Part shown: in pieces, positions 10,341-19,560 of the stretch
How the letters are laid out: each line of letters begins with the position of its first letter
Numbering within the stretch: the stretch's first letter is position 1
Source: Zhihengliuella alba
GTDB lineage: Bacteria > Actinomycetota > Actinomycetes > Actinomycetales > Micrococcaceae
Assembly: GCF_039538765.1 (NCBI RefSeq)
Contig: NZ_BAABCJ010000001.1
Coordinates: 868,001-932,000 of the forward strand
DNA: 64,000 bases
Direction: 5' to 3'
Translations under genes and position numbers: made by a program
Notes under the pieces: generated by a model
The model's database searches: none
What the model was told of the DNA's origin: nothing
What the model saw: only the letters and a program-made list of their open reading frames with translations

Positions 10341-11393
10341 TCAGCCCTTCGCTTTCGTGAGGCCGAAGAGTCCGCGCTTGTGCTTGCGGCTCTGGCGGGG
10401 GTCGAACGCATCGCGGAGGCCATCGCCGATGAAGTTCACGGAGAGGGCGATGGCCAGGATGATCATGCCGGGCCACCAGAACAGCCACGGGCGGTTGGTG
10501 AACGCGTTCTGGTACTGGCTGATGAGCAGGCCCAGCGACGACTCGGGCGGCTGGACGCCGAAGCCGAGGAAGCTCAGGGAGCTCTCCAGCAGGATGGCGC
10601 TGGCGATCGCGAAGGTCGCGTTGACGACGATCACGCCGATGGTGTTCGGCAGCAGGTGCTTGAAGATGATGCGTCCGGAGCCGGCGCCCATCGCCTGCGC
10701 GGCGGAGACGAACTCGCGTTCGCGCAGCGAGAGGACCTCGCCGCGCACCAGACGGGCCAGGCCGGTCCAGGTCACGAGTCCGAGGACGACTGCGAGGGTG
10801 ATGATCGATCCGCCCAGGTTGCCGGCGATCTGGCCGAGGACCGCGGCCAGGACCAGCAGCGGGATGACGATGAAGAGGTCGGTCAGGCGCATCAGGATGG
10901 AGTCCACCCAGCCGCGGAAGTAACCCGCCACGGCGCCGATGACGGCGCCGATGGTCGTGGCCACGATGCCCACGACCACGCCGATGATGATCGACTTCTG
11001 GGTCCCCCGCATCACGAGCGCGAAGTAGTCCTTGCCCGTGTTCTCCTGGCCGAAGGGGTGCTCGCCCCAGGCGATGCCGGAGCCGCCGAGCCACTGCGGG
11101 ATCAGGCCGAGGGTGGGCCGGCCGCCGTCGACCGTGGTCGCCGCGTCCAGGTAGCTCTTGCCCCACCACCCCGGGATCCCGGCGAACCCCACGGACGTGT
11201 AGGCGAAGAGCGTGATGAAGATCAGCACGCCGAGCGAGATCATCGCTCCCTTGTGGGCGACGAAGCGCCGCCGGACGAGCTGGCCCTGGGAGAGGGACTG
11301 GGTGTCCTTCGCCAGGAGGGCGGCGTCCTCAGCCTCGGCCAGCGAGTAGACATCGCCGCTCTGGGGCGCGTTCATGTTCTTGTCGATGCTCAT
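10341..11393 (-). CDS. Peptide ABC transporter permease (DppC type)
   Basis: 350-residue inner-membrane permease. An N-terminal cytoplasmic tail of about 45 residues is followed by a first helix and the BPD_transp_1 core with roughly five helices; the EAA-type coupling loop is visible (EFVSAAQAMGAGSGRIIFKH). A periplasm-side stretch between helices 1 and 2 (about residues 70-125) is typical of the DppC group. Its ATG overlaps the stop of the upstream permease gene by four bases (ATGA), so translation is coupled. Confidence 0.92.
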   Translation of the reverse strand: MSIDKNMNAPQSGDVYSLAEAEDAALLAKDTQSLSQGQLVRRRFVAHKGAMISLGVLIFITLFAYTSVGFAGIPGWWGKSYLDAATTVDGGRPTLGLIPQWLGGSGIAWGEHPFGQENTGKDYFALVMRGTQKSIIIGVVVGIVATTIGAVIGAVAGYFRGWVDSILMRLTDLFIVIPLLVLAAVLGQIAGNLGGSIITLAVVLGLVTWTGLARLVRGEVLSLREREFVSAAQAMGAGSGRIIFKHLLPNTIGVIVVNATFAIASAILLESSLSFLGFGVQPPESSLGLLISQYQNAFTNRPWLFWWPGMIILAIALSVNFIGDGLRDAFDPRQSRKHKRGLFGLTKAKG

Positions 11394-12910
11394 ACCCTGA
11401 TCCTCGGGTCCAGAATTGCGTAGAAGATGTCGGCCAGCAGGTTGAAGAGGATGGCCGCGGTGCCGGTGACCAGGAAGAACGCCATCACGGGCGCCGGGTC
11501 CACCTGGTTGAGCCCGGTGATGAAGAGCTCCCCCATTCCCTTCCACCCGAACACGGTCTCCGTGATCACCGCGCCGCCGATCAGGGCCGCGAAGTCGAAG
11601 GCCGCGATGGTGGCGATCGGGATCAGCGCGTTGCGGAACGCGTGCCGGAAGATGACGGTCCGCTCGGGCAGTCCCTTCGAGCGGGCCGTGCGAATGTAGT
11701 CCTGGCGGCTGACCTCGAGCATGGAGGCCCTGGTGTAGCGGCTGTAGCTGGCCAGGGAGATGACGGTCAGCAGGATGGTGGGCAGGACCAGCTGGGTGCC
11801 GTAGTCGAGCGCGGTCTCCCAGAAGCCGCCCGCGAAGTTGGGCGTCTGCGAGCCGATCGTCGAGATGGGGCGCGGCTTCAGGTCCAGGAACCCGGGCCAG
11901 CTGCGGAAGAAGTGGTCCAGGACCGTCAGCCCCGCACCGACGACGCCGGTGATCATGCTGACCCCTGCGGCGAGGTCCTTGTAGCGGCCGCCCATGGAGC
12001 GCCCGATGAACCACGGGATCACGAACGCCAGGACCAGGCCGGCGGCCATGATCCACCAGTTCATGTAGTAGACGAAGACGTTGACGAGGACGATCTGGAG
12101 GACGCTGACCAGGGCGGCCGTGATGAGCGCCGGGTAGAGCACCTTCTTGGTCTTGAGGCCGACGGACATCGCCGTGGCGCTGAGCGCGACGGCGAACGTG
12201 AGCACCGCCACGCCGATGAAGCCGAGCCGGGGCTCCCGGAAGTAGCCCAGGGCCAGCAGCGTGGGCAGGGCGGCACCGATGAAGACCGCGGTCGCCGCGA
12301 AGGTGATGATGCGGCGCCGGAGACTGCCGGCGAGGAATACCTGCATGAGGAAGCCGGCGAGCGCGGCGATCACCAGGATCTGCTGGAGCGTGAAGTCGGG
12401 ATCGCGCAGCCAGTCGTTGTAGCCGATCGCCATGTACTCCTTGAGCAGCACCGCCGCCCAGAAGACGGGCAGCGAGAAGAAGAGGAACGTGGCGAAGGTG
12501 ACGCCGTAGTCCAGACCGGAGTACTGCCGGATGGCGGTCAGGATGCCGATCGCGATGCCGACGATGAGCGCGAGGATCGTCGCCAGCAGGACCAGGCGGA
12601 GCGTCGAGCTGGCCGCGAGGGCGAGCAGGCTGTCCACGGACACGCCGGAGCGGTTCGTCCCGAGGTCGCACTGGAGGGCGAAGCACTTGCCGACCCCCAC
12701 GAGCCAGTCCCAGTAGCGCTGGTACCACGGCACGTCGAGGTTCATGAACTCGATGCGCTGCTGCATCAGATACTCACGGTTCTCGGCGTTGCTCTCCCGC
12801 AGGTCTTCCAGGGGATCGCCCGAGTTGATGACCAGTACGTAGAGCAGGAGGGAGGCGCCGAACAGGATGCCTATCGCGGCGCCGAGCCTCCGGATGATGA
12901 ATTTGAGCAC
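11390..12910 (-). CDS. Peptide ABC transporter permease (DppB type) with extra membrane block
   Basis: 506 residues; ordinary DppB permeases have about 310-340. The N-terminal helix and the C-terminal core with its coupling loop (QDYIRTARSKGLPERTVIF) are normal. The extra length is a block of about 180 residues with several hydrophobic helices inserted between roughly residues 160 and 335. It is in frame and shows no sign of damage. The block may be a lineage-specific addition to the translocation pathway; its role cannot be read from sequence. Translationally coupled to the next permease gene. Confidence 0.9.
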   Translation of the reverse strand: MLKFIIRRLGAAIGILFGASLLLYVLVINSGDPLEDLRESNAENREYLMQQRIEFMNLDVPWYQRYWDWLVGVGKCFALQCDLGTNRSGVSVDSLLALAASSTLRLVLLATILALIVGIAIGILTAIRQYSGLDYGVTFATFLFFSLPVFWAAVLLKEYMAIGYNDWLRDPDFTLQQILVIAALAGFLMQVFLAGSLRRRIITFAATAVFIGAALPTLLALGYFREPRLGFIGVAVLTFAVALSATAMSVGLKTKKVLYPALITAALVSVLQIVLVNVFVYYMNWWIMAAGLVLAFVIPWFIGRSMGGRYKDLAAGVSMITGVVGAGLTVLDHFFRSWPGFLDLKPRPISTIGSQTPNFAGGFWETALDYGTQLVLPTILLTVISLASYSRYTRASMLEVSRQDYIRTARSKGLPERTVIFRHAFRNALIPIATIAAFDFAALIGGAVITETVFGWKGMGELFITGLNQVDPAPVMAFFLVTGTAAILFNLLADIFYAILDPRIRV

Positions 12911-12934
12911 TTGAAGTCGTCCCTTTCATACCCG

Positions 12935-12958
12935 CGGGGCCGCCCGCTGGCGGCCCCG
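12935..12958 (-). terminator. Intercistronic hairpin between binding-protein and permease genes
   Basis: 10-bp perfect stem (CGGGGCCGCC / GGCGGCCCCG) with a 4-base loop in the 119-base gap. A second, imperfect GC-rich inverted repeat lies at about 12970-13000. Such elements often act as partial terminators or mRNA stabilisers that keep the binding protein more abundant than the permeases. Confidence 0.6.
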
Positions 12959-13029
12959 GACGGGCGTGTGGGGCCCGGCACGCTGTGCGCCGCGCCCCAC
13001 ACGTCTATTTTGTGAGCACTAGCCGCCGA

Positions 13030-14769
13030 CTACTCGGCCCGGTGCCACTCCTCGGCGTTCCAGACGATGCCGTCCTGCGTCGCCGTGCCCTCGACGTTCT
13101 CGATGTCGGAGGCGGAGGCGTCGAGACCCGGGTGGGCGAAGAGCGGGATCCCGAAGAGGTCCTCCCACAGCAGTCGCTCGATGTTCTTGGTCTCCTCCAT
13201 GTGGACGGACTCGTCGAGCGAGGTGGCCAGGCGGTTCCAGGCCGCGTCGACCTCCTCGTTGGAGTACTGGCCGTAGTTCTGCGGCTTGCCCGTGCCGTAG
13301 ATGTTCTCGCCGGAGGTGATCTGGCCGGAGCCGGCCCAGGCGAACAGGGCTACCTCGTAGTCGCCGCGCTCCTGGGTGCCGCCCGGCTGGAAGAAGTCGG
13401 CATTGCCGGCGTCGACGATGTTGAAGCCCGCCTGGTCGCAGGACGACTTGATCATGGCGACCTGGTCGGTGCGCCGCGGGTTGGGTGCCGAGTAGCCGAT
13501 GCGGACCTCGGTGCCCGCGGCCCCCAGCTCGTCGACGATGGCCTTCGCGCCCTCGATGTCGACCTCGTCGTACTGGCCCTCGTAGGAGTCGGAGACGATC
13601 TCCTCGTAGTTCTCCTGGAACGGGAAGACCTCGCGTGCGTTGAGGACCTGCGCCTCCGGGTTGATGGGCTTGATGAGGTTGTCGACGATCTGCTGGCGCG
13701 GCACGCACATGGCGAAGGCCTTGCGCAGCTCCAGGTTGTCGGCGAAGAGGGCCCCGTCGACGAAGTTGAAGTCGAGGTGCTCCCACGTCAGCGTGTCGCG
13801 CTGGTGGATGTTCACCGCATCGCCGAGGCCCTCGAGCTGGCTCAGCGTATCGACAGTCGGCTGCGGGGCGATGACGTCGAGGTCGCCGTTGTCCAGGGCC
13901 TGCACCATGGCGCCCTGGTCGACGAAGCGGAAGACCAGTTCGTCGTTGGCCGCCTTCTCGCCGTAGTAGTTCTCGTTCGGGACGAGCGTCACGGACTGCC
14001 CGGCCTCCCAGGAGCCGAACTTGTACGGGCCGCTGACCGGCACCTGCGCCTCGTCCGGGAGCGTGCCCGGGTCGGTGTGCCACCCGGTGTTCCAGAACTC
14101 GGCCGCGGGAGCGAGCGCCTCGGCGTCGCCGTCGCGGGCGGCCTGGACGAACTCCTCGATGCTCATGCCGGCCTGCTCGGCGACGACGTGCGCGGGGTGG
14201 AGCATCCAGGTCTGGATCTCCCAGTCCGGGTTCGGCTCGGCGAACTCGACCGTGAACTTCTTGCCCGCCGGGTCGCCCTGCGGGCCTTCCGGCACCTCCT
14301 CGCCGAGGTCCTGGGAGACGGAGTTGAACAGGGGCGAGTCGCCGCTGGTCAGGGTCGCGTTCTGGACGGTCCACGCCAGCACGGCGTCGGCGACGGTGAT
14401 CGGCGTCCCGTCGGACCAGACGGCGTCATCGGAGATGGTGTACTCGATGACCATCGGGTCCTCGCTCACCATCTCGTAGGAGCCCAGGTCCTCGTTCGGG
14501 ATGATCTCGCCCTCGGTGCCGAACGTCGAGAAGCCCGCCTGCATCCGGTCGACGATCGACGAGTTGTAGGTGCTGTAGGACTCCGGCGTGAAGCCGTTGT
14601 AGCTGATGAAGTCGTTCGGTCCGACCGAGACCGCGATGGACTGGTCCGCGCTGCCGCCGTTGGCCTCGCCGTTCCCGCCGTCGCCGGCGTCGGTGGGTGC
14701 GCAGGCGCTCAGCGCGAGACCCAGCGCGGCACCTGCTGCAACTGCCATGGAAATACGCTTCAGACGCAT
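13030..14769 (-). CDS. Peptide ABC transporter substrate-binding lipoprotein (SBP family 5)
   Basis: 579 residues. Lipoprotein signal: MRLKRISMAVAAG, a hydrophobic stretch, and lipobox LSAC with the lipidated Cys at about residue 21, followed by a Gly/Asn-rich linker. The body shows family 5 features (SDGTPITVADAVLAW, and VTLVPNENYYG further on). ATG at 14767-14769 was chosen because a perfect AAGGAGG sits just before it and the signal peptide then starts correctly; an ATG 39 bases upstream would add a hydrophilic tail. First gene of the importer operon; LpqW, encoded near typA in mycobacteria, belongs to the same family. Confidence 0.93.
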   Translation of the reverse strand: MRLKRISMAVAAGAALGLALSACAPTDAGDGGNGEANGGSADQSIAVSVGPNDFISYNGFTPESYSTYNSSIVDRMQAGFSTFGTEGEIIPNEDLGSYEMVSEDPMVIEYTISDDAVWSDGTPITVADAVLAWTVQNATLTSGDSPLFNSVSQDLGEEVPEGPQGDPAGKKFTVEFAEPNPDWEIQTWMLHPAHVVAEQAGMSIEEFVQAARDGDAEALAPAAEFWNTGWHTDPGTLPDEAQVPVSGPYKFGSWEAGQSVTLVPNENYYGEKAANDELVFRFVDQGAMVQALDNGDLDVIAPQPTVDTLSQLEGLGDAVNIHQRDTLTWEHLDFNFVDGALFADNLELRKAFAMCVPRQQIVDNLIKPINPEAQVLNAREVFPFQENYEEIVSDSYEGQYDEVDIEGAKAIVDELGAAGTEVRIGYSAPNPRRTDQVAMIKSSCDQAGFNIVDAGNADFFQPGGTQERGDYEVALFAWAGSGQITSGENIYGTGKPQNYGQYSNEEVDAAWNRLATSLDESVHMEETKNIERLLWEDLFGIPLFAHPGLDASASDIENVEGTATQDGIVWNAEEWHRAE

Positions 14770-15109
14770 TCCGCCTCCTTGTGTTTCATGGTGGATGGGC
14801 TCCGGCACCAGGCCGGACCCGGCAAACCATCCAACGTGGTCTACCTCACACGAGACACCTTAGCCCCTGAAGCGGTTCTTGAATATGGGATTTTTCAGGC
14901 CCCGTTGAAAGTTACTCAGTCGCAACATTCGCTCTGCGGGCCTCCGCTCCCCGCCCGGGTGTGGCCGGACCGCGCGGGAGGTCCGGAAAATCAAGGAAGT
15001 CTTTCAGGTTGGCTGTTTTCAATCACTTCCTGCCGTCCCCGCGCGGCTCAGCGGGCCTGTAACAAGATGTTTTCAATCGGTCGTTTCATGACGCGGGTCC
15101 GGCGGCCCG
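14770..15109. other. 340-base intergenic region upstream of the peptide importer
   Basis: No gene seen. The region is AT-richer than its surroundings, especially 14870-14940, and must hold the promoter of the leftward importer operon; no -35/-10 pair is clear enough to place. The 11-mer TGTTTTCAATC occurs twice, at 15014-15024 and 15068-15078, 54 bases apart in the same orientation. Confidence 0.5.
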
Positions 15110-15682
15110 TCACCGGGCGACGTCCAGTCCGGCGCGTTCGGCGATGGTTCGGTAGTCGCGCGCCAGCGATGCGGTGGTCGCGTGCGCGTTCAGTCCGCTG
15201 GGGTTGGGCGCCACCCACAGTTCGACGCCCCGCCACCGCTGCTCCTGCAGCCCCGTCCTGGCCCGCGGGAGGCCGAAGGCGGTGCGGTAGGCCGTCACCC
15301 CGAGCATCGCCACCACGGCCGGCCGCCGTTCCGCGACGAGCGCGTCGAGCCGGGCGGCGCCGTCGCGCAGCTCCTGCCGGGTCAGCTCGTCGGCGCGCAC
15401 CGTGGCCCGGCTGGACAGGTTGGTGATGCCGATGCCGCGGCCCAGGAGCTCGTCCAGGTCGGCGTCCGAGTAGCCGGCGGAGGCGTCGATCCGGTAGGAC
15501 GTGATGCCGGCGGCGTGCAGGGCGGGGTAGAAGCGGTTCCCGGGGTGCGCGAACGGTGCGCCCGTCGCGGCCGTCCAGAGGCTCGGGTTGATGCCGACCA
15601 GCAGCAGGCGCAGGTCCTCCGGCAGCAGGTCCGGGACCTCCGCGTCCCGGAAGGACTCCAGTTCGCTGCGGCTGAATCCCAT
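15110..15682 (-). CDS. mug: Mismatch-specific uracil/thymine DNA glycosylase (Mug/TDG family)
   Basis: 190 residues. It removes uracil, or damaged or mispaired pyrimidine bases, opposite guanine. Motif 1 is LLVGINPS (the Asn corresponds to the catalytic Asn of Mug) followed by the HPGNRFYPAL block; motif 2 is VAPNPSGLNA, the helix-capping loop that enters the DNA. ATG at 15680-15682 was chosen because a GAGAGGAG ribosome site precedes it; the frame stays open upstream but adds a low-complexity stretch. Monocistronic, facing the importer operon promoter. Confidence 0.88.
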   Translation of the reverse strand: MGFSRSELESFRDAEVPDLLPEDLRLLLVGINPSLWTAATGAPFAHPGNRFYPALHAAGITSYRIDASAGYSDADLDELLGRGIGITNLSSRATVRADELTRQELRDGAARLDALVAERRPAVVAMLGVTAYRTAFGLPRARTGLQEQRWRGVELWVAPNPSGLNAHATTASLARDYRTIAERAGLDVAR

Positions 15683-15846
15683 GCCCGCTCCTCTCCCGCC
15701 GCCGGCTACGGACCGGGGCGCGGCGTCGTCGTCTGCGCGGCACGGCGTGCCGCGGTTCCTGTCCGGACTGGGTCCATGGTGGCAGAACAGCACGACGGCG
15801 GCGCGCGACGCCCGTGGGTCGGGTCGCCTCGCGCCGCCGTCGCGGT

Positions 15847-15877
15847 ACCGGCCCGGGCGGGGGTCACCCGGGCCGGT
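15847..15877 (-). terminator. Hairpin terminator after the CmpX-like gene
   Basis: Perfect 11-bp stem (ACCGGCCCGGG / CCCGGGCCGGT) with a 9-base loop, about 55 bases downstream of the stop on the minus strand. No U-tract. Confidence 0.65.
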
Positions 15878-15880
15878 CCT

Positions 15881-15920
15881 GCTTCAGTTGGAGGTGGTTC
15901 GCTTCAGTCGGAGGTGGTTT
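15881..15920. repeat. 20-bp tandem duplication
   Basis: GCTTCAGTTGGAGGTGGTTC and a second copy with two changes, directly adjacent. They lie 10 bases downstream of the stop codon of the CmpX-like gene, between the stop and its terminator. Confidence 0.85.
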
Positions 15921-15930
15921 CCCGATCCGG

Positions 15931-17274
15931 TCAGAGGACCGGACCGCCCTGCCCCGGGGTGGATCCCGGCGTGGAGCCGGGGCCGCCGGCGCGGTGCGTC
16001 GGGTCGGTGCCGGCGGACGGGGAGGCCGGCGGCGTGGGAGGCGTCGGCGGGGCCGTGCGGCTCCCGCCGGACTTCGGCGTGGACTCCTCCGCCTTGGCGC
16101 CGAGCTCCTGGACGTCCACCTTCTGGAGGACCTTCGCGGCGGCCTCGCGGCCGCCGAGGCCGAAGGCCAGCGCCGCGGCCAGCGCCGCGCCGACGACGAT
16201 GGCGCCGAAGGCCAGGTTGATGATCGAGTCCGCGATCCCCATGTAGCGCAGGCCCATGGCGATGAACAGGGCGATGGTCGCGTAGCGGAGGATGCCGCTG
16301 GCGGCCTTGTTGGTGATGAAGCGCCCGATGATGCTGGCGATCAGGAAACCGGCCGCGATGATGACTCCGCCGAAGAGGACGGCGCCGCCGAGTTCCAGGA
16401 TCTCCTCCAGCATGCGCGTGACTTCGGGGAAGTTCAGCAGGCGGGCCGCCATGACCGCGAAGAACACCATGATGGCGAACTGCACGATGCGCGTGATCAC
16501 GGTGGAGCCGCTGGTGCCCTCGGGGACGATCCCCAGCTCGCGGAGCGAGCGGTCGGTGCCGAGGCCGCGGAGGAGGTCCTCGAGCAGCTTGCCGAGGAAC
16601 TTGGAGATCACGTAGCCGATGGCCAGGAGGATGGCCGCGCCGATGATCGCCGGGATGGCGTTGAGGAACATGTTCAGCATGTCCTGCGCCGGGTTGGAGA
16701 TCGCCTCGATCCCGAGGACCTGCAGGGCCGCGATCGAGACCACGATCATGATGATGCCGAACACCAGGTTGCCCACGAGGGCGGCGACCTTGTTGTTCTG
16801 CTCGACCGACTCCACGGGGTCGACGGGCTCGTCACGCTTCTTGAACTTGCTCGTCAGCTTGCTCAGATCGACGGTGCCCAGCGCCGCCTCGATGAGCTGA
16901 CGGACGATCTTGGCCAGCACGTAGCCGATGATGAAGAGGACGGCCGCGCCGATGAGGTTCGGCAGGAAGCCCAGCACTCCGTTCAGCAGGCCCTGGATCG
17001 GTGCCAGCACCTGCTGCAGGGCAAACAGCTGGAGGATGGCCATCAGGCCGAACAGCCAGACGAGCAGCGAGGCGATCTGGCCGAGTGATTCACCGACCTG
17101 CCGGCCGTCGCCGCCCTGCTTCTGGAGGGCCGGGATCTTGGTTACGAGTTTGGCGACGGCCCATTTGACCGCCTTGGCGATGATCCAGGTGACCAACAAG
17201 ATCACAATGGCCAATGCCACCTTCATGGCCATACTGGGCCAATCGATGTTTCCCCACGTTCCTGTGTCCTGCAT
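15931..17274 (-). CDS. CmpX/MscS-like conserved membrane protein
   Basis: 447 residues. Repeated units of two to three hydrophobic helices (about residues 15-35, 65-115, 165-225, 265-330, 340-385) with internal similarity, for example LPNLIGAAVLFIIGYVLAKI and IPAIIGAAILLAIGYVISKF, match the TM-helix repeats of CmpX-like proteins related to mechanosensitive channels. The MscS beta-domain is not evident. The C-terminus is a disordered Pro/Thr/Gly tail (PPTPPTPPASPS). AAGGAG precedes the ATG. A role in osmotic or membrane-stress response is inferred from the family only. Confidence 0.75.
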   Translation of the reverse strand: MQDTGTWGNIDWPSMAMKVALAIVILLVTWIIAKAVKWAVAKLVTKIPALQKQGGDGRQVGESLGQIASLLVWLFGLMAILQLFALQQVLAPIQGLLNGVLGFLPNLIGAAVLFIIGYVLAKIVRQLIEAALGTVDLSKLTSKFKKRDEPVDPVESVEQNNKVAALVGNLVFGIIMIVVSIAALQVLGIEAISNPAQDMLNMFLNAIPAIIGAAILLAIGYVISKFLGKLLEDLLRGLGTDRSLRELGIVPEGTSGSTVITRIVQFAIMVFFAVMAARLLNFPEVTRMLEEILELGGAVLFGGVIIAAGFLIASIIGRFITNKAASGILRYATIALFIAMGLRYMGIADSIINLAFGAIVVGAALAAALAFGLGGREAAAKVLQKVDVQELGAKAEESTPKSGGSRTAPPTPPTPPASPSAGTDPTHRAGGPGSTPGSTPGQGGPVL

Positions 17275-17458
17275 CGTCGGGCTCCTTCGTTGCGTCTTCG
17301 ATTCCCGCCGACTGTGAGCCGGCTCATCCCCCTGATCGCCACACTAGAACTCGCACAGTGGTATGACTAGGCCTCTTGCGAACAAATGCTGTCGATCTTG
17401 AGCCGTTGCCGATATCGATTGAGCGGGCCTTGATGGCCGCCGGTGCGCAGGACGCACG

Positions 17459-17487
17459 GGAGCCCCGCCCGATCCGGTCGGGGCTCC
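17459..17487 (-). terminator. Hairpin terminator after the oxidoreductase gene
   Basis: 9-bp perfect stem (GGAGCCCCG / CGGGGCTCC) with an 11-base loop, about 37 bases downstream of the stop on the minus strand. Confidence 0.6.
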
Positions 17488-17523
17488 AGCAGCACGGGGT
17501 ACCGGGGGCAGCGGCCCCCCGGC

Positions 17524-18444
17524 TCAGCGGGTCGCGTCGATGACGACCTTCCCGTCGGAGCCGGCGATGTTCGCCTCCATCGCCGCGGCGGCCTCCTCGA
17601 GCGGGAACACGCGGTCGACGACGACGCGCAGCGCTCCCGAGGCGACCTTCTGCAGCAGCTCCTGCAGGCGGGCCCCGTCGGGACGGACCCAGACCCAGCG
17701 GCCCCCGGCCTCCTCGACGGACGGGTCCGCGATGGAGATGTGCCGCCCGCCGGGGGCCAGGACGGCCAGCGTGGTCTCGCGGACGCCGCCGACGAAGTCG
17801 GCGACGGCGGTGACGCCGTCGGGGGCCAGCGCGCGCACCCGGTCCTCCAGCCCGTCACCGTAGGCGACCGGCTGGACGCCGATCCCGCGCAGCCGCTCGT
17901 GGTTCCGCTCCGACGCCGTGCCGATGACCGTGGCGCCGATCCCGACGGCGAGCTGGGCGGCGGCGAAGCCCACACCGCCGGACGCGGCGTGGATGAGGAG
18001 CGTGTCCTCCTCGGTGAGCTCGAGGGTCTCGAGGGACCGCAGCGCGGTGAGGCCGACCAGGGGCAGGCCCGCGGCGACGTCGTATTCCACTCCGTCCGGG
18101 ATCCGCGCGACGCTGGTGGCCGGCACGGACACGAATTCGGCGTAGGTGCCGCCGGAGACCACGTCCTTGCGGGCGTAGGAGGCCACCCGGTCGCCCGGGG
18201 AGAACTCCGGGGTGTCGGGGCCGACGGCCTCGACCACACCGGAGACGTCCCACCCGGGGACCACGGGGAAGGAGACGTCGAGCAGACCGTCGAGGCCGCC
18301 CGCCATGAGCTTCCAGTCGACGGGGTTCACGGAGGCGCGCTCCACCTTGATGAGCACGTTGCCGGGGCCCACCTTCGGCGTGGGCAGTTCGGTCGGGGTC
18401 AGGGTCCTGGGCTCGCCGTATTCGGCGTACGTCATGGCTCGCAT
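17524..18444 (-). CDS. NADP-dependent quinone-oxidoreductase-like enzyme (zinc-free MDR)
   Basis: 306 residues, medium-chain dehydrogenase/reductase of the quinone oxidoreductase group. The GroES-like N-terminal domain has VLIKVERASVNPVDWK and PGWDVSGVVEAVG; the Rossmann domain has LLIHAASGGVGFAAAQLA. The zinc-ligand cysteines of alcohol dehydrogenases are absent, as expected for this group. The first ATG (18442-18444) is used; an in-frame ATG three codons later is equally possible. Separate from its neighbours; physiological substrate unknown. Confidence 0.85.
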   Translation of the reverse strand: MRAMTYAEYGEPRTLTPTELPTPKVGPGNVLIKVERASVNPVDWKLMAGGLDGLLDVSFPVVPGWDVSGVVEAVGPDTPEFSPGDRVASYARKDVVSGGTYAEFVSVPATSVARIPDGVEYDVAAGLPLVGLTALRSLETLELTEEDTLLIHAASGGVGFAAAQLAVGIGATVIGTASERNHERLRGIGVQPVAYGDGLEDRVRALAPDGVTAVADFVGGVRETTLAVLAPGGRHISIADPSVEEAGGRWVWVRPDGARLQELLQKVASGALRVVVDRVFPLEEAAAAMEANIAGSDGKVVIDATR

Positions 18445-18483
18445 ACCGGCGTCAACCCCCGCGGGCCGGGACGCATTCCCGGT

Positions 18484-19338
18484 TCAGCCGGACTTCTCGC
18501 CGGATTCCCGTTCCAGCTCCTCGAGGGAGAGGCGCCCGGTGCGCAGGGCCTTGAGGATCCGCCGGGTGCGCGCCACGCGGGGCAGGGCGATGACCAGGAG
18601 CCCGCCCAGCATGTTGAAGGGGATCACCACGGCGAACCAGCCGAGGAAGTCGGCCACGGAGATGTCCGCGCCCGCGAGCATGGCGGCGAAGATGATGATG
18701 GCGTTCAGCGCCCCGTGGAGCATGCCGAAGCCGATGACCAGCAGACCGGAGACGAAGCAGATCACGGCGGCCACCGTGTCCTCCCCCGTGCCCTGCTGCA
18801 TCCGGGTGGAGAGCGTGATGACGGCGCCGGCGAGCAGCGAGAGCGCGATCATGACGACCAGCGACGGCTGGTCCAGGTACCCGACCGCGGCGTCGATGAG
18901 GACCCGGTGGTAGTCCGGCAGGCCGAGGACGATCAGCCAGCCGAACGCCAACCCGCCGAGCAGGTTGGTGACCAGGCTGACCGACCACAGCCGCAGGAGC
19001 TGCAGCCACGTGCCCTGCCCGGCGATGACGGCGTTGAGTGGGAGCAGGAACTCCTCGGTGAACAGTTCGGAGTGCGCCAGCTTGAGCGCCAGGAGCCCGA
19101 CGCCGAAGGCCAGCCCCGCCAGGATGTCCGAGCCGGTGGCCTCCTTGACGAGGATCATGGCCAGGATGCCGAGCCCGACGTCGACGCCGCCGAAGAACCC
19201 GGTGACGATCAGCTCGGGCCACCGGCGGTTCAGCCGCTCCGCCCCCGTGACCACCGTGCCGACGGCCTCGTCGAGCAGCGCGTCCTCGATGTCCAGGTCG
19301 TTGCTGCCGAGTCGCTCGCGCTGCTCCCTCTCCTCCAT
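18484..19338 (-). CDS. Formate/nitrite transporter family channel
   Basis: 284 residues, about six membrane helices, matching FocA/NirC-type pentameric anion channels. Family features: GFFGGVDVGLGILAM in the first helix region, LAHSELFTEEFLLP (usually 'sELFTgn..' in the family), and GMLHGALNAIIIF. The ATG at 19336-19338 follows a TATGCT box by six bases with no ribosome site, so it is probably leaderless. The frame continues far upstream but that stretch is antisense to the carrier gene and not coding. The substrate (formate, nitrite or hydrosulfide) cannot be decided. Confidence 0.82.
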   Translation of the reverse strand: MEEREQRERLGSNDLDIEDALLDEAVGTVVTGAERLNRRWPELIVTGFFGGVDVGLGILAMILVKEATGSDILAGLAFGVGLLALKLAHSELFTEEFLLPLNAVIAGQGTWLQLLRLWSVSLVTNLLGGLAFGWLIVLGLPDYHRVLIDAAVGYLDQPSLVVMIALSLLAGAVITLSTRMQQGTGEDTVAAVICFVSGLLVIGFGMLHGALNAIIIFAAMLAGADISVADFLGWFAVVIPFNMLGGLLVIALPRVARTRRILKALRTGRLSLEELERESGEKSG

Positions 19339-19344
19339 GCGCAC

Positions 19345-19350
19345 AGCATA
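19345..19350 (-). promoter_or_regulatory. Putative -10 box, leaderless start
   Basis: TATGCT on the minus strand, six bases before the ATG of the formate/nitrite channel gene. Confidence 0.5.
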
Positions 19351-19560
19351 CGGCCGCGGTGCCGTGCCGGAGGGCGGATTCGGGCCCGGCCCCGCGCGCC
19401 GCAGGGCGCTCGAGCGCCGCAGACCGTATCGTTCCCGGGTGGCCGGGTGCGTCCTCGCCACGGCCATCCCGTCGTCTCCGCCGGGGCCCGTGGGCCCCGC
19501 GTGAGCCGGAACCGCCCGCGAGCGGGTCGGAAACTGTGAACTGCAAGGAGATTCTTCGAT

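Noticed and set aside
8644..11169. Apparent extension of the double ATPase into the permease region
   Set aside because: The extra part overlaps the DppC-type permease gene in another frame; the ATG at 10338, two bases after the permease stop, fits an operon and the family N-terminus.
15110..15682. GINPS instead of GINPG in the Mug active site as a damaging change
   Set aside because: The catalytic Asn is kept and the rest of both motifs is normal; the variant appears to be tolerated in actinobacterial members.
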